From contig NZ_LN901318.1 of assembly GCF_001465875.1 (NCBI RefSeq), positions 33,174 to 97,173 on the forward strand: a DNA stretch of 64,000 bases. Reading direction: 5' to 3'. A program made the position numbers and the translations under genes. The number at the start of each line of letters is the position of its first letter. Position 1 is the first letter of the stretch. This document shows positions 51,970 to 60,690 of the stretch, piece by piece. This stretch comes from Legionella saoudiensis. Lineage in GTDB: Bacteria; Pseudomonadota; Gammaproteobacteria; Legionellales; Legionellaceae. Under the pieces are notes generated by a model. The model was not told the DNA's origin, searched no databases, and saw nothing but the letters and a program-made list of their open reading frames with translations.

Positions 51970-54557
51970 AGTTCGGCCCCATAATACTTGTACGCGACTT
52001 CCTTAATTGCCGCAGCCATTGGAGCCCCCTGTTTTATCAGCGCTTCAATATCACTGTATTCTTCCCCAGAGGTAGAAAACAAAATGCGAGAAAATGGATC
52101 GCAGAAATAACGATGAAAACTACTCACAGAACCAAATTGCAGCATGACATCAGAAAAACCTTGTACTTTTGCTTCGCCAAACGAATCAATTAATGTGGAC
52201 TCCAAAGAGGAAAAATAATCAGGATGTTCCGCTATGAACCGTTTAAAATCACCTTGTCGCATAATGATTTTAGTATCTGCACTGGCAGCAATGGCGGCTC
52301 CTTGAACGGTTCTTACCGTGTCTTTAAGAAATTGCGTAATGACAGAGAAACCACCCATGTGTTTTCGAGCAGTACGAAATCCCTGTTCAATAAAGGCGGC
52401 ACAAATAGGGTTCGTTCCATTGGCCAAAAATCGCCATGCTTCATCGATAATGCACCGCTTTTGTCGTTTTCTATCGGAGTTATAAAATTGGCCTTGAATA
52501 ATGACAATCATGACAAACATCACAATGCTCATTAATTCAGGATCACGTTGTAAATCACCTAGTTCCAAAACGACAAAGTTAGACCCATTGAGTAAGGGGG
52601 TATCACTATTGAAAATATGGCCATAAATTCCATTGCTTCCATATTTGTCCAATAAAATAAGCAAATCTTTAAGACGTTGATCGTTTTTCGAATCAGGATG
52701 TTCTAACAAATCACGAAGTGCATTCAACACATCATCCATTCGTGTCTTACGGCCCTCTTTCTCCCAACTTTTCAATACCGCCGTTAATAACCACGCACGC
52801 TGTACTTCGCTAATCGGCTCATGAGGATTAGCCATAATCGCTAACAAATCACGGATTTGGGTGTAATCATTGACCGTTTCATCTTCAAGTTCGGTAACAC
52901 CATCAAAGTCAAATAAAGTAAATGGATTTAATGTGAGTGTTTTCGCATTAATATAGGTTCCACCAACCAAGTCACATAAGTGTTTGTAAGATCCCCCTAA
53001 ATCAATGACATAAATTTGCTGCCCCCGTGATAAGCCATCCAAAATTTGGGCCTGTTCAAAAAACGACTTACCTGAACCCGTGCTCGCAACAGTTAATCGA
53101 TTGTAGTTCGTTATAGGCAAAGCCCTGTCATCAAATATGTCTAAATAAAAGAGTTGATTACGTATAGTAGGCAATAACAAGCCTTGATTTGACCCCTTAA
53201 AGTCAGCCACAACAGGGGCTAAATTGGCCGCATTGTAGTGACTTAATAGTTTCGTTTTCCCTAGGAGCTCCATAGGTGAAAAAAGCCCCTCCGTTAACAT
53301 AAAAGGGAGGCTTGCTAAAAATCGCAACCATTGGATGCAGGGGCTTCTAATTAGGGTAAAGTCTAAGCTTCGATAACATGAAATGGCTTTTGCGACATGT
53401 TGACGCTCGTGTTTTTCATCCGTAAATAAAATTAAATTATAAAACGTGGGCATTAAATGCAGATCACCTTTGGAGGCCTGCGCATGAACAAATCCCCACT
53501 CGTTTGCCTCATCGCTTATCCCTGGATTAATAAACGATTGCACCTTATTGTTATTCGCATCAGCAGAACTAGCACGACTTTTAGCGCGCGCTTTCATTTT
53601 TTCCTGACTGGTCCCACGAATGGTGAACGACAATAAAAATGGGCAGGGTATGCCTTGCTCTTGTCTTAACACATTGGCAAATAAATCAGGGGTTTGCCAT
53701 AACGGAAAGGAATTTTTGGGATAAGAAACCACTTCACAACTGACGATCCGTGATTTATGAAGCACGCCCTCATCATCAGACACCGAAACGTTGACTGCAT
53801 TAGCTCCTCCTTTATATACCGTAGAAGGTCGAGGGATTGTGTCACTTAATCTATCCGAAGAATCATGTACTTCAGGCCAGGAGAACTCATTAAAATTTGG
53901 AGAAACGACTGCACGTAAAAATACTTGAAAATCCTGAGCATCACAGCGAGAGAAACAAAAACTCGCTACTTTAAGTTCGGACTCAAAATCATGACGTAAT
54001 TGGACCAACTCATGTTCTACACCAGGGCTTTTTTTCCGCGAAATAAAGATCATACATTGATAATCCGCGAGGGCTGCAGGAATATTTCGATTGTTTTTAT
54101 ATCCGTTGTGTATGGCATTCAGATGATATTTAATGCTCATTCGTGCAAGTTCTGCATAAATACCTCCACGCTCAAGAATTGGCCCAAAGTTATTTTGGAG
54201 TGAACCGGCCAACCAAGGATGCTTGTACATCATGAAGGTGCAATCGGTTCCATAGGTCAATTTATTTTTAAACATGGAAGCCAATGAATTAATCAAGGTT
54301 TCGTCTGCGCCCGGCATAGGCAATAACATGAGTCCAAACCCAATTGAGTTGCGATTAACAAAAAATCCATTCTCATCGACTGACTCGTAGGGGAGTAGTT
54401 TTGAAAACGAAGGCAAATCAAGATTTAATGATTCGTTCGCATGATAAATGTCTGCCAAAGAGTCGGGCTTAACTCCCTCCGTTTCGCCTAAAGCATGACT
54501 CAGGCGATGAAAGGTAGCACGCGCCTTATCCCTTAACTTCATGATTTTTAGCTCCAT
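51960..54557 (-). CDS. traC: TraC: type IV secretion ATPase (VirB4-like)
   Basis: An 865-residue ATPase that powers pilus assembly. Walker A is ASTGSGKSFFEQ near 487-497 and Walker B is RCIIDEAWRFL near 704. The N-terminal TraC/F-IV domain has VNRNSIGFGLMLLPMPGADE. Start ATG 54557 is preceded by AAGGGG 5 bases away; a second ATG five codons in is possible. Confidence 0.96.
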   Translation of the reverse strand: MELKIMKLRDKARATFHRLSHALGETEGVKPDSLADIYHANESLNLDLPSFSKLLPYESVDENGFFVNRNSIGFGLMLLPMPGADETLINSLASMFKNKLTYGTDCTFMMYKHPWLAGSLQNNFGPILERGGIYAELARMSIKYHLNAIHNGYKNNRNIPAALADYQCMIFISRKKSPGVEHELVQLRHDFESELKVASFCFSRCDAQDFQVFLRAVVSPNFNEFSWPEVHDSSDRLSDTIPRPSTVYKGGANAVNVSVSDDEGVLHKSRIVSCEVVSYPKNSFPLWQTPDLFANVLRQEQGIPCPFLLSFTIRGTSQEKMKARAKSRASSADANNNKVQSFINPGISDEANEWGFVHAQASKGDLHLMPTFYNLILFTDEKHERQHVAKAISCYRSLDFTLIRSPCIQWLRFLASLPFMLTEGLFSPMELLGKTKLLSHYNAANLAPVVADFKGSNQGLLLPTIRNQLFYLDIFDDRALPITNYNRLTVASTGSGKSFFEQAQILDGLSRGQQIYVIDLGGSYKHLCDLVGGTYINAKTLTLNPFTLFDFDGVTELEDETVNDYTQIRDLLAIMANPHEPISEVQRAWLLTAVLKSWEKEGRKTRMDDVLNALRDLLEHPDSKNDQRLKDLLILLDKYGSNGIYGHIFNSDTPLLNGSNFVVLELGDLQRDPELMSIVMFVMIVIIQGQFYNSDRKRQKRCIIDEAWRFLANGTNPICAAFIEQGFRTARKHMGGFSVITQFLKDTVRTVQGAAIAASADTKIIMRQGDFKRFIAEHPDYFSSLESTLIDSFGEAKVQGFSDVMLQFGSVSSFHRYFCDPFSRILFSTSGEEYSDIEALIKQGAPMAAAIKEVAYKYYGAELCA

Positions 54558-54841
54558 GATTTCCCCTTAACTGATTTTGAAACCCATAATGAACTTCCGT
54601 TGCTCTTTTGAACGACACGCCCATACCCAACTTGACTGTGATGTTTAAATTTCGTGGAGTACGATTTTTTTCGAACATAAGGCACGGCCTCATCTGCAAA
54701 ACGCGTCATGTCATCAACCTGCTCAATGGTCAAACAACTGTCTGTTGCCGTGGCTTTACATGCGGTATTGGTACTTATTGAGCTGCATCCAACACAACCT
54801 AAACCCATCAGAAATAGTAAACTGGACCTAATTACTTTCAT
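54548..54841 (-). CDS. traV: TraV-like outer-membrane core lipoprotein (short)
   Basis: A 97-residue lipoprotein: signal peptide with lipobox CVGC, followed by conserved Cys residues (ACKATATDSC). It sits between traB and traC, exactly where traV lies in F, but F TraV is about 170 residues, so this is a short form. Expected to form the outer-membrane ring with TraK and TraB. Confidence 0.7.
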   Translation of the reverse strand: MKVIRSSLLFLMGLGCVGCSSISTNTACKATATDSCLTIEQVDDMTRFADEAVPYVRKKSYSTKFKHHSQVGYGRVVQKSNGSSLWVSKSVKGKSWS

Positions 54842-56220
54842 TGACGTTCTCCTGCACCCATGCGACTTGCCGCATTAACCTCATCGATTCGTCCTAAAAC
54901 CTGGGGAGGAACCGTGAAGTTCATTTCGTTGTTTTGATTTGAATGCTCCTCTTGCACCACTTCTTGTGCTAATTCTCGTGCTTCATGAACTTGTTTTTTG
55001 GCATATTCTTGTTTGTCTTCATCAGGCTCTAAATAGAAACCATCTTTAAAGACCACCGTCACTTCATTACCGGCACCAATAGGGATAATGGGATGGTATT
55101 GTTCTGCACGTTTGATGTAGTATTGTGCCAACATATCTCCTGACTTGGATGCGCCTCCGTATGCTGCATAAGGAACAATATTTCCCGAAGGAATAATGGA
55201 TGTTGCCCCAATAGGACTAATGTTTTGCATACTTTGCGCATATTGTGCCGCAGAGGTGACTCCTGAAATGATTCCGCTTAAACCAGCCCATTTCATGACC
55301 TTGCCATCCTTCATCACCGGAGTGCCTTTAATTCCTACTTTTCCTTTATAAAAAACCCAGCCAGTAACCCGTTTGTCAATGATTGGCTGTCCAGGATATG
55401 CACACGATAAATTATAAAGAGAAGGAATAGCACGCTCGCTGGAAATATCTCCGTAAGTAAAACTACTGACACGACATCCGTGTAGCCGCGCACGTTGACC
55501 ATTGGGTAATCGTGCATCTTCGATAAACTTAAATATCATGGCTCCATTTTCTTTCGCCTGACCATTCACCGAAGAGTCAGCATCCGCACCACCTAAAATA
55601 ACCGCCTTTACGGATGTATTTGAGGGAACATAGTGCTTGGGATTAAGGTAATTTTTATAATGATTACTGTGTCGCTTAGGTTTAGGACGAAATGACACCA
55701 CATGAATCTTAGGTACTGCATCCGAGTGAACGGCCTCACCCAGCTGATTCAATGAATTCATGGCATAACTATTCGCACTGTGCCAAAACCCGGAATTTTT
55801 TGCCTGATTTAATTCGCTCGGTAATTGCGACTCAGCCTCTGGGCGTTCTGCAGATTCCTGTTTCGCAGTAGCAAGTGATGCTAATTGAGCACTTAATTCG
55901 TCTTTTTGTGTTTTTAGTTCAAACTGATGTTCCTCATTCATTTTTTTTATGTTGCGTGTTAACTCACTTAGTTGTTTTTTAAGTAACTCCACTTCGGTTT
56001 GTTGAGCTGTTAACGCATTTTGAGCCACCTCTTCGGTAAATGATTCTTCAATAATACCGGTCAAATCGGCGGATTCTTGGGCTTGAGGTTTCTTCTTTGC
56101 ATGCCCACCCGCCATCAACGCAAATACAACGAAAAATCCCATAATCAAACTGCCACCAATTAGAAGAAGACGGCGGATTTGGACTTTTTTAACTAATTTA
56201 TTCAGTTGCCAGTTAGCCAT
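54838..56220 (-). CDS. traB: TraB: channel scaffold protein (VirB10-like)
   Basis: A 460-residue protein with one N-terminal membrane helix (LLLIGGSLIMGFFVVFALMA), a coiled coil (about 75-125) and a C-terminal VirB10-like barrel domain with FIEDARLPNGQRARLHGC and GWVFYKGKVGIKGTPV. The start is ATG 56220, preceded by AAGGGG and overlapping traK by 8 bases. It spans the envelope and links the inner and outer rings. Confidence 0.95.
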   Translation of the reverse strand: MANWQLNKLVKKVQIRRLLLIGGSLIMGFFVVFALMAGGHAKKKPQAQESADLTGIIEESFTEEVAQNALTAQQTEVELLKKQLSELTRNIKKMNEEHQFELKTQKDELSAQLASLATAKQESAERPEAESQLPSELNQAKNSGFWHSANSYAMNSLNQLGEAVHSDAVPKIHVVSFRPKPKRHSNHYKNYLNPKHYVPSNTSVKAVILGGADADSSVNGQAKENGAMIFKFIEDARLPNGQRARLHGCRVSSFTYGDISSERAIPSLYNLSCAYPGQPIIDKRVTGWVFYKGKVGIKGTPVMKDGKVMKWAGLSGIISGVTSAAQYAQSMQNISPIGATSIIPSGNIVPYAAYGGASKSGDMLAQYYIKRAEQYHPIIPIGAGNEVTVVFKDGFYLEPDEDKQEYAKKQVHEARELAQEVVQEEHSNQNNEMNFTVPPQVLGRIDEVNAASRMGAGERQ

Positions 56221-56923
56221 GTCCGACCCCTTGGATACGATAAAGTGTTGCTGATTCACCAGGCGCAATTGTTGATTTGGAAAATTTCACAGCCAAAGTG
56301 CCGTCTTTTACAAACCAATCTTGCGCCAACTGCAGCGGATGTTTTCCTCCATTTCGAAGCGTGATTGCTTCGCCCGAAAGCTCTTTTCCTTCCCACGTTT
56401 CGTTTATTTGCAAGGTAAGACCACGATTCCACCGCTCCACCCGTCCAAAATGACGCTTCACGGCAACATCAGTAAACGGTTTATGCTGTTCCATATGAGA
56501 CAGCAGTGAAGTAATTGCTTGTGGCACCTCTTCCTCAAGCACTTTTTCAGGCTTTTTCACCGGAGATTCTTTAGCAAGAACAGGGACGGGTTCCTTAGGA
56601 ATTAGTTCAATGGTTTTTCCTAAAGAATCCTCAGTGTTCACTGTAAGCGAATAGTGGCGGCCTAGTTTTGTGGTAATAAATAAAGTGACCGGAGCCCTTA
56701 CAGGGAGCACATACACACTATGGTCCCCTTTGTCTTGTTGAATACCTAACGCGCCGGGTGGGAATGCAAAATCCCAGATTTCATCATCTTTAATGAGAAT
56801 TCTATTGTAGTTATTTGCACTCAAAGACAAGCTAATCTCCCCGTTATTAGCAACCGGAACTGCTGTCTGCGCAAAGCTATTCATAGAGAATAAAATAAGC
56901 GCAATCTTTAGTTTTTTAACCAT
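56213..56923 (-). CDS. traK: TraK: outer-membrane ring protein (VirB9-like)
   Basis: A 236-residue exported protein with signal peptide and VirB9/TraK-like beta-rich segments: NRILIKDDEIWDFAFPPGA near 39-57, SVYVLPVRAPVTLFITTKLG near 69-88, and a C-terminal domain with GGKHPLQLAQDWF. It precedes traB as in F. Confidence 0.93.
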   Translation of the reverse strand: MVKKLKIALILFSMNSFAQTAVPVANNGEISLSLSANNYNRILIKDDEIWDFAFPPGALGIQQDKGDHSVYVLPVRAPVTLFITTKLGRHYSLTVNTEDSLGKTIELIPKEPVPVLAKESPVKKPEKVLEEEVPQAITSLLSHMEQHKPFTDVAVKRHFGRVERWNRGLTLQINETWEGKELSGEAITLRNGGKHPLQLAQDWFVKDGTLAVKFSKSTIAPGESATLYRIQGVGHG

Positions 56924-57485
56924 TTTTGTTTTCCTTTTCTACTGCAAATTGGACTATTGATAAGCGACCTTGAGCATATCGAAATGCTAATTTGTAGACC
57001 CTGGCTTCTTCGCTTATTTGTTTAATTCCCACATACCGCGCCAAACGTCCCTTTACCTTGACCGTAAGGGTTTGAGGTGATGGAAAAATATGGGTAATGT
57101 AGAAATTTGACGATATTTTTTGCGCTTTAATTATTTTCGATTCGGCATTCAACGTCTTAACGAAATCAGCGTAATGTTTTGGATTAACAAACGCTAAAAG
57201 CTGCTCATGATTTGAATGCACGGTTTCTGGTGTCACATTAAGGCGGGCATAAACAAAATTCTTAGTCATAAGACTTAAATAATTCTCATCGACATGTTGA
57301 GCACTCTTAATGTATCCAGGACTACCATAAAATGGGGTTATTTCAATACTGTGTCGATTCCACCCCATATAGACCAGAAAGGACAAAACCACATTAGCAA
57401 TGAGTAACCCAAAGACCAGACACACCATTAAGTTAAATCGTGCAGACAGCTGACTCAGTTTATTTTGATACACCCGATAATCCAT
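56916..57485 (-). CDS. traE: TraE: inner-membrane protein (VirB8-like)
   Basis: A 189-residue protein (F TraE is 188) with one N-terminal membrane helix (LMVCLVFGLLIANVVLSFLV) and a periplasmic NTF2-like domain ending in GRLARYVGIKQISEEARVYK. ATG 57485 was chosen because AAGGAG lies 6 bases upstream; the longer frame has no such support. Confidence 0.94.
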   Translation of the reverse strand: MDYRVYQNKLSQLSARFNLMVCLVFGLLIANVVLSFLVYMGWNRHSIEITPFYGSPGYIKSAQHVDENYLSLMTKNFVYARLNVTPETVHSNHEQLLAFVNPKHYADFVKTLNAESKIIKAQKISSNFYITHIFPSPQTLTVKVKGRLARYVGIKQISEEARVYKLAFRYAQGRLSIVQFAVEKENKNG

Positions 57486-57495
57486 ATTAATCTCC

Positions 57496-57792
57496 TTAAG
57501 CAACCCATACGCGGTAATACGACTTTGGTAATCTAGGCAGGAAAAACTGCGTTATGGCATGGGGTAAATACCAATATGCCAAAACAAGCAGGGCCTTAGG
57601 CCCCTGTCCTTTTTTGATTGCTCGTAGCCCACTAACAAGACTAAAACCTAGAATGCTCACCAATATTCGTTGACTTAAAAAAGTAAAAAGCAACAGACTA
57701 ATACCGGCCACAACCAACTCATCTAGGGTCAATGTGAGGTATCGCTTAGGTGCATCAATATGATTCAAAAACGGATGGTGCATTGGATTCAT
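57496..57792 (-). CDS. traL: TraL: inner-membrane pilus assembly protein
   Basis: A 98-residue protein with the TraL pattern: LNHIDAPKRYLTLTLDELVV, a hydrophobic pair, then PHAITQFFLPRLPKSYYRVW. F TraL is 91 residues. Between the pilin and traE, as in F. Confidence 0.92.
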   Translation of the reverse strand: MNPMHHPFLNHIDAPKRYLTLTLDELVVAGISLLLFTFLSQRILVSILGFSLVSGLRAIKKGQGPKALLVLAYWYLPHAITQFFLPRLPKSYYRVWVA

Positions 57793-57803
57793 CGCATGCC
57801 CCT

Positions 57804-58094
57804 TTAGTGAAACACAAAGATTTTAAGGAGCGCTCCTGGGATAAATGCGATAAAGAACACACCAAAAAATACTTTGGGGTTTCTCGCGGCAACCGCAAGC
57901 GCTGTAGCAGCAATAATGTCGATTAAGATAAAGATCCCCCAAAACTTCGCATCACTGGAGAATGTATCTTTCACATCCCCTTCCAATGCATTAACCAATA
58001 GGTCTTTAGCAAAAAGACTATGTGACATGATGAACATAAGAACCATAAGCGCCCCTTTGTTCATAAAATTAATCAATGATTTACCCGCGTTCAT
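57804..58094 (-). CDS. traA: TraA-type pilin precursor
   Basis: A 96-residue protein with a long leader and probable cleavage near SLFAKD, then a mature part of about 65 residues containing two hydrophobic helices (FWGIFILIDIIAATALAVAA; VFFGVFFIAFIPGALLKIFV), the architecture of F-type pilin. The start is ATG 58094, with AAGGA 6 bases upstream. It sits directly before traL, as F traA does. There is no TraQ or TraX chaperone/acetylase gene nearby. Confidence 0.85.
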   Translation of the reverse strand: MNAGKSLINFMNKGALMVLMFIMSHSLFAKDLLVNALEGDVKDTFSSDAKFWGIFILIDIIAATALAVAARNPKVFFGVFFIAFIPGALLKIFVFH

Positions 58095-58104
58095 GTTTCG
58101 TTCC

Positions 58105-58506
58105 TTATTCATTTACTGATGCACGAAAAATTGATTCCAATTCACGACCTAGATTGCTTGCTTTCTCAATGTAAGGCTTCATCATCGAGGAAAAATAGCT
58201 GCAGTCCTCGTAACGCGAACGGACACGCTCCAAAGTTCGATTCACAAAGCCAAGGTTATCTAGCGCGGACTGTATTTTATTCGCGTTAATATACGTAGCT
58301 GTTTGCTGCATCATGATTCCTGAATAACCCACATCAATAGAACAATGCTCTTTTGTGTTGGCATTGGCTAATTGGCTTAAACTAGCCCCTAGATATTTGC
58401 ATTCGCTAGCCAATTCATCTTTATCTACAGATGCTGAAAATACAGCACCTGACAACACGACTGAACTTAAAAACAGAGCTGCTTTTTTGTATAAATTTTG
58501 TTTCAT
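58105..58506 (-). CDS. Small exported protein upstream of pilin
   Basis: A 133-residue protein with signal peptide (LFLSSVVLSGAVFSAS) and a helical mature part with three or four Cys (ASECKYLG, KEHCSIDVGY, YEDCSYFSS). ATG 58506 was selected over the longer frame because it begins the signal peptide. Co-transcribed with traA; no F counterpart. Possibly a periplasmic pilin or pore accessory. Confidence 0.6.
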   Translation of the reverse strand: MKQNLYKKAALFLSSVVLSGAVFSASVDKDELASECKYLGASLSQLANANTKEHCSIDVGYSGIMMQQTATYINANKIQSALDNLGFVNRTLERVRSRYEDCSYFSSMMKPYIEKASNLGRELESIFRASVNE

Positions 58507-58592
58507 TTTCCTTCGTCTCCTTTTTTTAGGTAAAAAAATCCCATCAACCACAATATCTGGTCGTTTTTAGTTCATTTATTTCTTTTTAATTA

Positions 58593-58609
58593 CGGACAGA
58601 TAGTGTCCG
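58593..58609 (-). terminator. Hairpin between traT and the next gene
   Basis: CGGACA-N5-TGTCCG, 5 bases beyond the traT stop in its reading direction and without a T-run. It may attenuate or stabilise rather than terminate, since the operon continues. Confidence 0.4.
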
Positions 58610-58613
58610 TGGT

Positions 58614-59369
58614 TTAAAACATTCCTGAAATTGTTTTAACCAATCCTTGCTCTAATGCAGGACGTGCCTCAGAAAATTTCAAATTCACTTTATCCGCATT
58701 GGATACGATCCGCGTGCTGTACGTCTGAAATTGGCTCGTTTTGGAATAAGTCTGTTGCGTGCTACTCGACGCTCCACTAGCAAGATTTGCTTTGAATTGT
58801 TCTTTTACTTGCACCCCTTTCCCTACACGCTCACTTATTCGGACATCCGTAATCATTGTGATGTTTACGGGCTTAATAAGTGCATCAGCAGCTACTCCTA
58901 CCACTCCTCCCACGACTCCTCCAGCAATCATTCCCGAAGTATTGCCAGATAAAGCACCTAAGGCAGTTCCTGCAACAGCACCCGTTATCGCCGACCCAAC
59001 TCCTCCATCTAATGCGGATTGACTAGCAGATAACTTCATCTTTCCTATCTGAAGGACTGTGGCTTGTACCTTATAATGTGCACTGTCAGGAGATGAAACT
59101 ACTTTATAACCCTTCGCTGATAACGCAGTTTTTAAAGGAGAACTAATGCTAACGTCTTCATCTGTAGTATTTTTTATTGAAATAAAAACTGTTTTTTGTT
59201 TAGTTGAAACATCTTCCAAATAAATTGGATCGCTAAGTCGCGTACTTACCTGTAACGATCCATGCTCCAATACTGTTTGAGTCGCAGCACAACTCATAAG
59301 CATTACAGCTCCACTCACAAGGAGAATAGATTTGACGGTTGTTGTTCTATGTTTATAAAGAAAATTCAT
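58614..59369 (-). CDS. traT: TraT-like surface-exclusion lipoprotein
   Basis: A 251-residue lipoprotein (signal peptide with lipobox LMSC). TraT features are PIYLEDVSTKQKTVFISIKN near 50-70, a Gly/Ala-rich central region (GSAITGAVAGTALGALSGN) and TQQTYSKTSQFQTYSTRIVS near the end. F TraT reduces mating into plasmid-bearing cells and gives serum resistance. Here it is at the front of the operon rather than between traS and traD. A hairpin (58593-58609) follows its stop. Confidence 0.9.
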   Translation of the reverse strand: MNFLYKHRTTTVKSILLVSGAVMLMSCAATQTVLEHGSLQVSTRLSDPIYLEDVSTKQKTVFISIKNTTDEDVSISSPLKTALSAKGYKVVSSPDSAHYKVQATVLQIGKMKLSASQSALDGGVGSAITGAVAGTALGALSGNTSGMIAGGVVGGVVGVAADALIKPVNITMITDVRISERVGKGVQVKEQFKANLASGASSSTQQTYSKTSQFQTYSTRIVSNADKVNLKFSEARPALEQGLVKTISGMF

Positions 59370-59438
59370 TTAATATCCTTATACCCTTTTTATATTATTA
59401 GTGATTGCTCAATCAACATACATTGGTATGATGACTAT

Positions 59439-60053
59439 TTATTGGTGCATTGAAAGAACCGATTCATCTTCAACCATAGTGTCAGAGTTGTCATACAAAT
59501 AGCTTTCCTTAATAACTTCAACACAACGATTCATTGCAGTAACCACAGTAGGTTCTTTAAAAAAGGAATATCCTGCAGCAAAGGCAACCCCTAAGCTTAT
59601 CGAAGAAGTTAAAGCCGTAGCAGCAAAGGCGGGTAGCTCAAATGCCAACAAAGAGGCCATAAATGCGAAGGGGGTTTGCCAAAGCCCTGAAAGAATTCCT
59701 AACCCAAGACATAAAGCGCCGCCAGTAAGTAATGTTGCACAAGCAATTCCAACAACGGCAATACCCAGCACTAGTTGATAAGAAGCATTAAATTTGTGAC
59801 CTAGAATTGATTTGCATCTTATATGAAATACATCTAGAGGATTTATCGAATCATTAGGTTCATTTATTAAGCTATCTAATAGCTGTGTTGCTGCCGAATA
59901 CAAATTAATTTGGGTAATTGGATCAAGATTTTTTATTTCCTGGTCTAATAATTTAAATGATTCATTAATCTGTTTTCCTTTCTTTACATTTAGACCATTA
60001 AGTGATTTTAGATATTTCTTTTGACAATATGCCAAAGCTGATTTAGCTTCCAT
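59439..60053 (-). CDS. Hypothetical membrane protein in the csrA-tra leader cluster
   Basis: A 204-residue protein. The N-terminal half is helical and soluble (LDQEIKNLDPITQINLYSAA near 52-71) and the second half is hydrophobic and Gly/Ala-rich with several membrane helices (LVLGIAVVGIACATLLTGGA; a second near 125-150; a third near 150-165). The layout resembles Legionella-restricted proteins of unknown function. It overlaps the CsrA-like gene by 11 bases, so it is coupled to it. Confidence 0.6.
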   Translation of the reverse strand: MEAKSALAYCQKKYLKSLNGLNVKKGKQINESFKLLDQEIKNLDPITQINLYSAATQLLDSLINEPNDSINPLDVFHIRCKSILGHKFNASYQLVLGIAVVGIACATLLTGGALCLGLGILSGLWQTPFAFMASLLAFELPAFAATALTSSISLGVAFAAGYSFFKEPTVVTAMNRCVEVIKESYLYDNSDTMVEDESVLSMHQ

Positions 60054-60300
60054 TTTTTCCCTTACATATAAATATTAAAGTTCGAATTAACCCATTTAGT
60101 TTTTTAATTTGTTTTATCTGATCTCTTTCTTGTCTTTTTTTTTCCTTTATCTGCCTATAAATTTCTAATCTATTAACAGCCATTTCCTTTGGAGCCGATA
60201 TTCCAACGTCAACTTTTCCATCAATATTTTTAAGGATTGTGATACATATTTCATCAGTAATCATGATGCTCTCACCCACCTTTCTGGATAAAACCAACAT
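60043..60300 (-). CDS. csrT: CsrA paralogue of the ICE-associated (CsrT/LvrC) type
   Basis: An 85-residue CsrA-family RNA-binding protein, longer than E. coli CsrA (61). MLVLSRKVGESIMI, GISAPKEMAV and the RNA-contacting Leu4, Arg6, Lys38 and Arg44 are kept, but position 31, Arg in E. coli, is Asp (GKVDVGI). The C-terminal extension is very basic (KEKKRQERDQIKQIKK). Legionella conjugative elements carry such CsrA paralogues next to transfer genes. It is expected to act post-transcriptionally on the element or the host. Located at the head of the tra operon, overlapping the next gene. Confidence 0.9.
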   Translation of the reverse strand: MLVLSRKVGESIMITDEICITILKNIDGKVDVGISAPKEMAVNRLEIYRQIKEKKRQERDQIKQIKKLNGLIRTLIFICKGKNGS

Positions 60301-60303
60301 TAT

Positions 60304-60507
60304 TTACTCCACATCTACCAATTGATTATCTATGGGACCATATTCAGAAACCGATACGTAATTACTCAAATGGTGTTCCAACCTTAATATCGCCTCTTGA
60401 ACTTTTTTACGTTTTGACCTTATTGCTGACTCAGAAAGTAGCTTATTAGAGCTCGCTGATAGGCGGAGTGTTATATAAACCTTTTCGTAATTGATATCAG
60501 ATTCCAA
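60304..60507 (-). CDS. Small protein preceding the CsrA paralogue
   Basis: A 67-residue charged protein (YEKVYITLRLSASSNKLLSE, then RKKVQEAILRLEHHL), beta-strand followed by helices, 3 bases from the csrA-like start. It occupies the position of the small Lvr genes in Legionella elements (lvrB-like by position only). It is the first gene of the long minus-strand operon. It may be a small DNA-binding regulator. Confidence 0.55.
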   Translation of the reverse strand: MESDINYEKVYITLRLSASSNKLLSESAIRSKRKKVQEAILRLEHHLSNYVSVSEYGPIDNQLVDVE

Positions 60508-60690
60508 TTTTATTTCCTTACATTAATTTTCATATTATTCTATGCTCGATAAAACAACTTACTTGTCAAAGTGTAAAATATTTGTTACATTTTGGTGTAG
60601 AAAGATCTAATAAACATGTTTACCTGCTCGAATACGAGTATCTTGTCTCATTAATGAGACAATTGCAAGTTTTTTTTAAAAGGATGATAG
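60508..60690. promoter_or_regulatory. Divergent control region of the transfer operon and the repressor operon
   Basis: It contains a perfect 20-base palindrome at 60643-60662 with half site TTGTCTCATT, 28 bases before the repressor start. A shorter CTCG-AATA-CGAG palindrome lies at 60627-60638. Both fit as operators for the adjacent helix-turn-helix repressor. A further repeat, ATATTTGTTACATTTTGG, occurs near 60578-60595. Confidence 0.6.
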
